Shown: positions 7,262-13,774 of the stretch, one piece after another
Numbering within the stretch: the stretch's first letter is position 1
Layout of the letters: every line of letters begins with the position of its first letter
Assembly: GCA_027578815.1 (NCBI GenBank)
Contig: JANBTH010000613.1
Coordinates: 1 to 13,774, forward strand
Direction: 5' to 3'
Origin: Coemansia sp. RSA 1804
Lineage: Eukaryota > Kickxellomycota > Kickxellomycetes > Kickxellales > Kickxellaceae
Length of the DNA: 13,774 nt
Notes under the pieces: model-generated
Seen by the model: the letters and a program-made list of their open reading frames with translations, nothing else
Database searches by the model: none
Told to the model about the DNA's origin: nothing
Program-made: the position numbers and the translations under genes

Positions 7262-8734
7262 ATGAGAGAAAGTAAGCAGGACCTGGCTCGAGAACAGTAT
7301 TTGAAGCGTGCATTGTCAATTATTGTGCGGAATTCGCAGTTCGATGGTGTGTCTGCTTGCGCTCTCGACATTCTTTGCAACATTGGCGTTCTTTACATGC
7401 AGGGTATGTTTGCACAGGTACACGCGTATGCTGAGCATGCAACGCGCACTCGCCCTAACATGAATGACGTTGGGCGAGCACTGGAAGAACGGAATGTATC
7501 GATTCCTCAATTGAGTGGCTACCTTGACAAGGAATTGGACGCATGTGCTGAATCTGGAGTTACTTCTGTTATTTGCCGTCTGAACCAGCAGGCAAGGGCC
7601 TTGGACGGAAGTGGCCTTTCGACAGGGCGTATGGCGGACGACAGCTCAAGGATGTTTTTCGATGATGATGCAGAGACTATTCTTCGCAAAGTTGTTCAGT
7701 ACCACGTCAAAGCAGCAGAAGAACGAGCAGAAAATGAGCGTCAAAAGGAACAGGCACTAAAAGCTGCTTTCCAGGAAACAGAGGTGGCGGCGTTTTCTAG
7801 GGTCCAGCAAAGCCTTGAAACTGAAAGAAGTGTGGCTGTTGACAAGGAAAAACAGGAACAACGAAAAGTAAGAATCGACGCAAGCAGCTACGCGTTTCAG
7901 GATTCAGATGCCGATGATGATAGCGACAAAGACGCGGAAGGAGAAGAGGATGGCGACTTTGAGGCGCCTGCTGTGGATATTACACGGATCACCGAGACTC
8001 TGTCATTTGTGAATCCCACTCAACATGTAGCAGAAGGAGTTATGGACAAAAGCGCTAGCACCGCAGGAAAGGTGCGGCCATTAAATGACACTGATGCACC
8101 CATGCTTTCTGATTCCCTTACCACGGCGGATCATCAACATGGTCCGAACCCGGAGCATCAACAGATAGATCAGAGCAAAGAAACAGATGGGAACAATGTG
8201 CGGAATGAAGATGCGGAATTGTTAGCAAAGCACCGGGTTCACGAGGTCGAAAGGGTTTTGCTCTCATCATCCACATTACCATCTTATATTCCACAGCACT
8301 GTCCACCATTTCCCAGCCCACACACGTACAAGCGAACACCCGTATTTCCAAAAAGGGAGCAAGATTTCTTTCGAACGCGGATGCACAAGGCAGAGCAGAG
8401 CCGCCAAGCAGAGGAGAACCTTCAGCGGTTGATAAGCGGACTGCATATGGACCAGGTCAAGCTTTTGTCAGGCGGAAATCAAAGTGTAAAAAGGCAGAAG
8501 GTCTCTGCGATCGAAAACATCGATGAAGCCGAAAACGCAGCTGTAGACATAGCGGCATCCAAGACCGTGGTGCCTGGTGCCAAGCGTATGCTGCAGTCTT
8601 CTAGTACTGATGATGACTATCAAAGCAAGCACAATGCGTGCAAACTGGTACAGGAACTCTTTCCTCCTGCAAACTTCCGCAACGTGAACAAGCGCACACA
8701 GCTAGCAAGCTTTATAAACTGGACAGCCCACTAA
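7262..8734 (+). CDS. TAF8: TFIID subunit TAF8 (histone fold plus TAF8 C-terminal domain)
   Basis: TAF8 is a TFIID subunit that pairs with TAF10 through a histone fold and helps assemble the complex and bring it into the nucleus. The product has 490 residues; the ATG at 7262 has A at -3. A histone-fold domain of the bromodomain-associated type covers about residues 8-78. It is followed by a charged segment (about 135-205, likely coiled coil) and an acidic run (about 215-232). The TAF8 C-terminal domain is at about 338-390, recognised by PPFPSPHTYKRTP at 348-360. A basic KRQK (410-413) may act as a nuclear signal. At 490 residues it is longer than human TAF8 (about 310); the extra length is mainly the linker between the two domains and the tail. 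TAF3 also has this histone-fold type, but it would carry a PHD finger instead, so TAF8 is preferred. No intron is seen. Confidence 0.92.
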   Translation: MRESKQDLAREQYLKRALSIIVRNSQFDGVSACALDILCNIGVLYMQGMFAQVHAYAEHATRTRPNMNDVGRALEERNVSIPQLSGYLDKELDACAESGVTSVICRLNQQARALDGSGLSTGRMADDSSRMFFDDDAETILRKVVQYHVKAAEERAENERQKEQALKAAFQETEVAAFSRVQQSLETERSVAVDKEKQEQRKVRIDASSYAFQDSDADDDSDKDAEGEEDGDFEAPAVDITRITETLSFVNPTQHVAEGVMDKSASTAGKVRPLNDTDAPMLSDSLTTADHQHGPNPEHQQIDQSKETDGNNVRNEDAELLAKHRVHEVERVLLSSSTLPSYIPQHCPPFPSPHTYKRTPVFPKREQDFFRTRMHKAEQSRQAEENLQRLISGLHMDQVKLLSGGNQSVKRQKVSAIENIDEAENAAVDIAASKTVVPGAKRMLQSSSTDDDYQSKHNACKLVQELFPPANFRNVNKRTQLASFINWTAH

Positions 8735-8857
8735 TAATGTGGCACTATCCAAAGTACTTGTATTAATTATAAGCTCCATTTCCATCCTTTACTAGCAAAA
8801 GACTGAATCGAGGGAGAAGAGAAGATGAAATAATCCATAATGAAAAGCAGAAGGGAC

Positions 8858-10426
8858 CTACAGATCCGTGACCCAATCCTCTTCACCAGATCCGCTTCCT
8901 CCTTCAAGAACAATGTCGCTGCCCTCAGACCTATGCTCAACAGAACTCTCGGGGCTGCTGGCAACATTGACACCGCTGCTTTCGCTGTCGCTTCGCGACA
9001 ACAGCATCAAGGGCCCGCCAGCATGGCTGTTCATGCCTTTAGGGATAGCTATTGTATTTCTGCTCGAATCCTCAGACTCTATTGACGAACTAGTACAATC
9101 ACCTGTACCCGCTGTTGTTGTTGCTGTTGTTGCTGTTGTTTCTGCTGCTAATGCTGCTGCTTCTGGCGAGTGACCATTGTCAAAGGCTACAAGTGTCTTC
9201 ATGCCATCGTCTGCCAGAAGGTCAATCCGACTGCGCAAATCAATCAGAGTGTCAAGCGTGCCGCAGTAGTATCCAAACACCATACAGGGATCCAGCCTGC
9301 TGAGCGGTATCCGGCGAGGACTGTTGCAGCTGTACGTGGCCAAGTCTGCAGCTGTGTAGGCATCGTCGTTACGATGAACGATCGCCTGTCGTGTGTAGTG
9401 CGGGTCCAGGTAGAATAGCTCGTCCCCCTGGAACCCAGAAAAGTAGAGAGCAGACGAGGGCTTTCCACCAGCAATGCCCACAGACTGTGGTAACGTAAGC
9501 GACACTTGGATAAAAGGATAGTACACAGGGTTGACTCTGTCAATCCCAAGCATCGATGTGACCAGAATAAGCGTTGGGCGGAACTCGTCAGCACAAATGT
9601 CGGCTAGATAGACGACGCCGTCCATTGTTGTGTAAACATTCAGTTCATGGTTAGCCTCCCGAGCCAGCTTGTGTATAATTCTTGCCGTACCATGCGGCCC
9701 AAACCATTGCCCGATATCCTTCCCTTCAAACTGTCTCCCAGCAGACGCCATGTGGTGGATGGAAAAAATGCTCGTGCTGGTATAGTCGTCAAAAAACTGC
9801 TTGATAATCCCAACATACTGTCTGCGCCTGTCTTCATCTCGACTGCTCTCCCAGCTAAAGCCCCAATCTCGTCCAAGAGTATGCAACTGAAGCGCCTGCG
9901 CGAGCAACGTCTGTCCTGCCCGCAGCATGCAGCCCCAGCCGGCATCTGTGGTGAATGCAGACGGTGCTATGGGTGGATAGTGTGAACGGTATGTGCACCA
10001 TATGAGGTGTGAAAAGTCCTCAATAAAGCCAGGCGGATAACTCTCGGTCCACCCTTGGGACGAATCGTGCTGCTGGGCAGCAGTGGCCTCATAGTGCTTT
10101 CCAAGAAGCCATATGTCCTTTGAAGGTTGTTGCATGATGCGACCCTCCAGAATGTTGGCAATGCTGTCTGATGCAAGTACATACCACTCGCGCAGGGTGT
10201 TTACAACATGGTTTGTAAGCCCTGCCAGGTCAGACCCGCTTCCGGAAGGCCGTGTGACGCCGGACATGCTGTTGGATGGTATTGCCTCGACAGCCCCGGC
10301 CTTTGCGCCTTCCGCTGGACAGCCAGTGTTGCGGGAAAGCGTATTTCCCTCGCCATTCTTTCTTTCCAATGAGCCTCTGTCAATGGTGGCAGAATGGCCC
10401 TGGGCGCCACTGTCTGTGGTCACCAT
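8858..10426 (-). CDS. ATG4: Autophagy cysteine protease ATG4 (peptidase C54)
   Basis: ATG4 cuts the C-terminus of ATG8 to expose its glycine for lipidation and later releases ATG8 from membranes. The product has 522 residues from the ATG at 10424-10426; the frame is open upstream but has no earlier ATG before a stop at 10481-10483. The C54 domain spans about residues 80-415. The catalytic Cys is C166 in DAGWGCMLRAGQ, and the Asp/His pair is D341 and H343 in YLDPHYT. WLLGKHY (106-112) and YYCGTLDTL (386-394) are further family signatures. The first 70 residues and the last 100 or so are low-complexity. The tail has a Thr/Ala-rich stretch (about 423-441), many Ser/Glu residues, and ends in an acidic-aromatic EEDWVTDL, at the place where human ATG4B carries its ATG8-binding LIR. 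No intron is seen. It converges with TAF8 (123-bp gap) and diverges from the thiolase gene. Confidence 0.96.
   Translation of the reverse strand: MVTTDSGAQGHSATIDRGSLERKNGEGNTLSRNTGCPAEGAKAGAVEAIPSNSMSGVTRPSGSGSDLAGLTNHVVNTLREWYVLASDSIANILEGRIMQQPSKDIWLLGKHYEATAAQQHDSSQGWTESYPPGFIEDFSHLIWCTYRSHYPPIAPSAFTTDAGWGCMLRAGQTLLAQALQLHTLGRDWGFSWESSRDEDRRRQYVGIIKQFFDDYTSTSIFSIHHMASAGRQFEGKDIGQWFGPHGTARIIHKLAREANHELNVYTTMDGVVYLADICADEFRPTLILVTSMLGIDRVNPVYYPFIQVSLTLPQSVGIAGGKPSSALYFSGFQGDELFYLDPHYTRQAIVHRNDDAYTAADLATYSCNSPRRIPLSRLDPCMVFGYYCGTLDTLIDLRSRIDLLADDGMKTLVAFDNGHSPEAAALAAETTATTATTTAGTGDCTSSSIESEDSSRNTIAIPKGMNSHAGGPLMLLSRSDSESSGVNVASSPESSVEHRSEGSDIVLEGGSGSGEEDWVTDL
9111..9165. repeat. Interrupted GTT/GCT trinucleotide tract inside ATG4
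   Basis: On the + strand this is a run of GTT and GCT triplets. On the ATG4 strand it gives alternating Thr and Ala codons in the disordered C-terminal tail. It stays in frame, lies outside the catalytic core, and is probably variable between strains. Confidence 0.8.
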
Positions 10427-10967
10427 GTGTCTCCGACGCAAAATAGCAGCGCCTTTAGTAAAAGATTTGAGAGAAGGATCAAATGAAAAAGAAGGGTAAA
10501 GGGATTGATTTTAAGAGATGTTGAATAACAGCTTTTAGAGAACAAAAAAGAAGGAAAGGGAGAAGAAATTGTTGCAATGGTCACATTTTTATTGTGCCTG
10601 TCAGCTAACCACGGCTTTGTGTGGTGCAGTTGGCAATCACGTGCTTTTCTTGAGCTGAAGAGCTTTGGTGCGTTTTTTCTTTTCGCTCTGCAGCTCTCTT
10701 GTAAAAGCTCTGTTTTGGCCGATAAATACGGATCTGCACTCCAGATCAGTTGTTTTTATTTCCAATTACATTTGCCCGCCAACCCTCCATCGCTTCAAAG
10801 ATTCGGCTTTTGGTGGACGGTTCCCTGCCACTTTTATTTCTGCTTTTGTTCTTGTTTGTTTGTTCACCTTTCTACCCTTACCATCTCTATCTGCTGCCTT
10901 CTATATTCGCACTAGTCTTCGGCTTCTGGCACAAGTTCTTCTTTTTTTTGCTTCAACAAACATAAAC
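10427..10967. promoter_or_regulatory. Bidirectional ATG4 / thiolase promoter region
   Basis: These 541 bp lie between two diverging start codons. The ATG4 side is purine-rich on the + strand (about 10463-10568), hence pyrimidine-rich on the ATG4 coding strand. The thiolase side is pyrimidine-rich on the + strand (about 10828-10955). A CACGTG E-box is at 10638-10643, a CCAAT box (+) at 10762-10766, and an AT-rich GATAAATA at 10721-10728. These are plausible regulatory sites, none proven. No further gene is seen. Confidence 0.5.
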
Positions 10968-12362
10968 ATGGTCCAAATCACTGCTTCTGGTAAGAATGGG
11001 CTAGTCTTGCTGGTAAAACTGTCTCTGAAATTGTGTTGCACATCTATTACTAAGTAGGACAAACATAACAAGGCACTCTCGTGTGTCATCCATCCATCTT
11101 ATGGACACTGCACTCATGTAGCTGCCTACATTGTCGGTGCCGCACGCACCCCTGTCGGCGCCTTTGGAGGCGCGTTGTCAAAGCTTAGCGCCATCCAGCT
11201 TGGCTCGCTGGCGCTCAAGGGCGCATTGGGAAAGAGCAACGTTTCTGCAGAGGATGTTGAGGAGATCTACTTTGGGAACGTCATGAGTGCAAACTTGGGC
11301 CAAAACCCCGCCCGCCAGGTAGCTATTGGTGCTGGATGCGCTGAAGGCACGATTATTGGCACCACAGTCAACAAGGTTTGTGCCTCGGGCATGAAGGCCG
11401 TTTCGCTTGCTGCTCAATCCATCCGTCTTGGCGAGGCCGATGTTGCTGTTGCCGTTGGCTCTGAGAGTATGAGCAATGTTCCCTACTACATTCCAGCAGC
11501 TCGCTTTGGCGCAAAGTTTGGTGCGCAGAAGATTGTTGATGGCCTGGAAAACGATGGGCTTCTTGATGCCTATAGCCAGACCGCCATGGGATATGCAGCC
11601 GAAAGCACTGCTGAGGAGCACGGTGTGAGCCGCGATAGCCAGGACGAGTTTGCCATAGCATCATACCAAAAGGCCATTGATGCTGCTGCTGCCGGCAAAT
11701 TTGATGACGAAATCATCCCTATTGAGATTCCACAGGGCCGTGGAAAGCCTGTTCTTGTGCTCAAGAACGATGAGGAACCAGCAAAGTTCAACCCTGACAA
11801 GCTGCGTAAGCTTCGTCCTGCATTCCCCTCGGCTGACGGCTCTGGCACTGTTACCGCCGGAAACGCGTCCTCTCTTTCCGACGGTGCTGCCGCTCTTGTT
11901 CTTGTTTCCGGGAACCGTCTGCAAAAGATGATTGACAACGGCTCAATCAACATCAGCACCCAAAAGATCTTCCAGATCCTTGCCTCTGGCGATGCTGAGC
12001 AGCGTCCTGAGCGTTTTACGACATCGCCCGCACCTGCGGTTATGAAGGCGCTCTCGCGTGCCACAGGCGGCCAGAGTGATAAGGAAGGCGCTGCTCTCCG
12101 CGACTTTATTGATTATATGGAGCTCAATGAGGCCTTTTCGGTTGTCGGTATAGCAAACACCAAGCTGCTTGACTTCCCGTCCGATCGTGTCAATGTCAAC
12201 GGCGGTGCTGTTGGAATCGGTCATCCACTCGGCTGCTCGGGCGCCCGCATTATTGCCAGTCTTTGCACGGTTCTCGCTCAGAACGATGCCCGCCGTGGTG
12301 CTGCCGCCGTTTGCAATGGTGGTGGTGGTGCGTCCGCCATTATCATTGAACGCGTTCTATAA
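10968..12362 (+). CDS. ERG10: Acetyl-CoA C-acetyltransferase (acetoacetyl-CoA thiolase), cytosolic type, two exons
   Basis: The enzyme condenses two acetyl-CoA into acetoacetyl-CoA, the first step of the mevalonate/sterol pathway (ERG10), and can run in reverse. I join exon 10968-10989 to exon 11122-12362, giving 420 residues, near the usual 390-400. The start MVQITAS is in a strong context (A at -3, G at +4). Splicing restores the conserved N-terminal YIVGAARTPVG (10-20). Active-site residues are present: nucleophile C94 in NKVCASG, H375 in GIGHPLG, and C405 in the C-terminal CNGGGGAS motif. NEAF of the family is also present (in ELNEAFSVVG). No mitochondrial presequence and no C-terminal SKL-type peroxisomal signal is seen, so a cytosolic location is favoured. 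A moderately long insertion follows the DDE region at about 200-230. The gene diverges from ATG4 and its 3' end faces a broken retrotransposon. Confidence 0.95.
10990..11121 (+). other. Spliceosomal intron in the thiolase gene (132 nt)
   Basis: The donor is GTAAGA at 10990 and the acceptor TAG ends at 11121. It falls after the first base of codon 8. Nearer AG acceptors (11057, 11072) would put the thiolase frame out of phase. A branch-like TACTAAG is at 11048-11054, about 67 nt before the acceptor, which is rather far. The length is a multiple of three, but retention meets an in-frame TAG at 11055-11057, so unspliced RNA would encode only a 29-residue peptide. It is the only intron I can identify in the window. 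Confidence 0.88.
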
Positions 12363-12686
12363 TACAGGTGGCTTTTTTTTGCTTAAATTGGCAGTGGTAT
12401 TAGCTATCATGTTTATTGTTTCTAACCCTCCAACAACCATGTTTTAACAGTACCAGCACCTAAACTATAACACTAGATGAAACTATTGAAAACCATAGTA
12501 ATGTTTTCTAAAAGACTCGGGTTATTTATTTCGTGAAGTTGAGCTAAATAGAACTAGAAACGAGAAATTTAAAGATCAAACATTGCTATCACAGACCTTT
12601 ATGCTAGTAATCTATGGATATATGCATAAGCTAATAGTATGGCATTAATGCTAATAATTTATTGCTCCCTCGTAGCCAGAGATCAC
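12363..12686. other. AT-rich spacer between thiolase and retrotransposon pol; possible decayed LTR
   Basis: There is no coding capacity in these 324 bp. The left part must carry the thiolase 3' UTR, although no AATAAA is seen on the + strand. The right part, read on the - strand, follows the pol stop and could be what remains of a 3' LTR: it has an AATAAA on the - strand (12526-12531) and a TATA-like stretch around 12615-12622. No clean TG...CA ends or target-site duplication can be shown, because the 5' LTR is outside the window. Confidence 0.35.
12664..12671 (-). other. Candidate polypurine tract of the copia element
   Basis: On the - strand the bases GAGGGAGC lie 15 nt after the pol stop codon. 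This is the usual place for the plus-strand primer of Ty1/copia elements, just before the 3' LTR. It is short, and the following bases do not start with TG, so the element may be eroded here. Confidence 0.35.
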
Positions 12687-13682
12687 TCACATCCACAAAA
12701 AATAATATTTTGTGAAAGAAACAACTCCAAGTGGTTTTGTCATAAAGTCAGCAGCTTGCTCTAAAGCAGGAATATGTTGTATGTCAAGAAGACCATTCGA
12801 GAAGTACTGGTGTGATAGACGAAGCTTGCATCTGTAGTGCTTGTTGTCTTTAGTGATGCTTCCAGATCGTGCAAGTTGTACAGCTGCTTGGTTGTCACAA
12901 TAGATAATTGGCAATGTAATATCAATATGCAACTGTTCAAGTAAATCCACAATCCAGCGTGTTTCACAGGAATCAGCATTCAATGCATTCATCTCAGCTT
13001 CAGCTGTTAACTGAGGAATTGCAGACTTGATCTTCTTTGAATGCCAAGCGACAGCATCACCAGCTAGCAGGAACACATACCCAATATTCACCGAATTAGC
13101 TCCAGAGTGGAAATAGTTGGCATCAGTGTATCCAATCAGTTGAGGAGCAGGCTGCTGTGAATACTTGATGGAAAGCTTGGCTGATTGCTTGAGATAGCAT
13201 ACCACATGCTTTGCAGCTTGCACATGTGCCCTTGTAGGCTTTGAATTAAATGATCTAAGCATAGGGGCTGCATGAGCAATATTGAGATGTGTAATTCCAG
13301 CAAGGTACTGTATAGATTCAACAAGTGACTGATACTCCTTGATATTCACAAGTTGATCATCTGGCAAAGCTGCAACAAGTTTAATAGAGGTTGGGAGAGG
13401 TGTTTTGGTCAGATTCACATTCTGCATTCCAGTGTTGTCAAGAAGTCGGAGTACTGCTGATTCCTGGTTGAGAGTAATCTTGTTCTCATTCTGCTGAATA
13501 TCAATTCCAAGAATTGTTGAGCAAAGTCCAAGGTCTTTCATTGACAATTCTGCAGATAGTGCTGCTTTTGCATCTTGTATAAGGGAATCATCAGAGCCGG
13601 CAATAAGAAGATCATCAACATATGTGGTGATGATATGTTGGAATTGATTGAATTTGGTGATTCTTCTTAATTCCTTATCTTT
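12687..13682 (-). pseudogene. Ty1/copia retrotransposon pol fragment: end of reverse transcriptase plus RNase H
   Basis: An open stretch of 331 codons ends at TGA (12687-12689) and begins after an in-frame TGA at 13683-13685. It encodes the last part of a Ty1/copia polyprotein. The reverse-transcriptase active site YVDD is at residues 21-24 (13611-13622), followed by LLIAG and the linker typical of copia (SMKDLG, IQYLAGITH). RNase H follows with its acidic residues: D187 in GYTDAN, E230 in AEAEMNAL, D263 in YCDNQAA and D312 in QAADFMTKPLG. The 3' half is therefore intact in sequence, but the reverse transcriptase is cut off by the stop. Protein-free AT-rich sequence follows. The family assignment is firm; activity is very unlikely. 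Confidence 0.88.
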
Positions 13683-13774
13683 TCACATCCCATTGGCCAG
13701 TTGTTATCTTTACCATCTGCCCATTCAAGCTTCTTAGTTAGTCATTAGCATTGTTTGCTGATGCAATTGTTGTC

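Larger units (their letters stand above)
12664..13774 (-). mobile_element. Degenerate Ty1/copia LTR retrotransposon, 5' end beyond the window
   Basis: This covers the pol fragment, the candidate polypurine tract and the upstream 92 bp (13683-13774). In that last part three frames are broken by stops: a short stretch with KKLEWADGK lies in a different frame from the RNase H part and is itself closed on both sides, so at least one frameshift and several stops are present. Gag, protease, integrase and the 5' LTR would lie to the right, outside the window. The element points towards the thiolase gene, tail to tail. Confidence 0.8.

Noticed and set aside
11570..12064. 164-codon - strand frame antisense to the thiolase
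   Set aside because: The thiolase frame is firmly supported by active-site motifs, and the antisense frame is explained by biased codon use.
12350..12435. Bases reading TGTTGGAGGG on the - strand, resembling a copia LTR start
   Set aside because: It lies about 250 bp from the pol stop, much farther than usual, and an LTR from here would run into the thiolase coding end. Without the partner LTR it cannot be supported.
1..13774. tRNA, rRNA or CRISPR-like structures
   Set aside because: Reading for tRNA B-box-like motifs and regularly spaced repeats showed nothing beyond trinucleotide tracts; a tRNAscan or Infernal run would be needed to exclude small RNAs fully.

Overview
This is eukaryotic nuclear DNA and most likely fungal. 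The genes are compact, mostly single-exon and close together. They encode a TFIID subunit (TAF8), the autophagy protease ATG4, a cytosolic acetoacetyl-CoA thiolase with one short GT..AG intron, and a SulP transporter with a C-terminal cyclic-nucleotide-binding-like domain, an architecture known from fungi. The window also has a VMP1 gene, which as far as I know yeasts and Dikarya generally lack. That points to an early-diverging fungus; Zoopagomycota/Kickxellomycotina is my best guess, but it is an inference. Prokaryote-style start codons do not apply, so starts were moved to the first plausible ATG.

Layout, left to right. 1-1128 (+): the 3' part of a low-complexity, Ser/Gln/His-rich protein ending in a CaaX prenylation box. 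1129-1417: convergent 3' ends with an AATAAA signal for each gene. 1418-2689 (-): VMP1. 2690-3842: a 1.15 kb divergent intergenic region with a long purine-rich stretch, an 18-bp near-palindrome and a TATA-like box. 3843-7094 (+): SulP-STAS-CNB transporter resembling yeast Ygr125w/Vsb1. 7095-7261: short pyrimidine-rich promoter. 7262-8734 (+): TAF8. 8858-10426 (-): ATG4. 10427-10967: bidirectional ATG4/thiolase promoter. 10968-12362 (+): acetoacetyl-CoA thiolase with a 132-nt intron after codon 7. 12363-12686: AT-rich, possibly holding a decayed LTR. 12687-13774 (-): the 3' end of a broken Ty1/copia retrotransposon pol.

The genes do not form an operon or an obvious cluster. VMP1 (ER lipid scrambling and autophagosome formation) and ATG4 (ATG8 processing) belong to the same broad pathway and lie about 6 kb apart. 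The SulP protein resembles a vacuolar-membrane transporter. TAF8 and the thiolase are housekeeping genes. I found no clearly new biological system. The observations most worth a second look are the CaaX-tailed unknown protein, VMP1 in a fungus, the altered nucleotide-binding motif of the transporter, the palindrome upstream of that transporter, and the recurrent pyrimidine tracts on the coding strand ahead of start codons.
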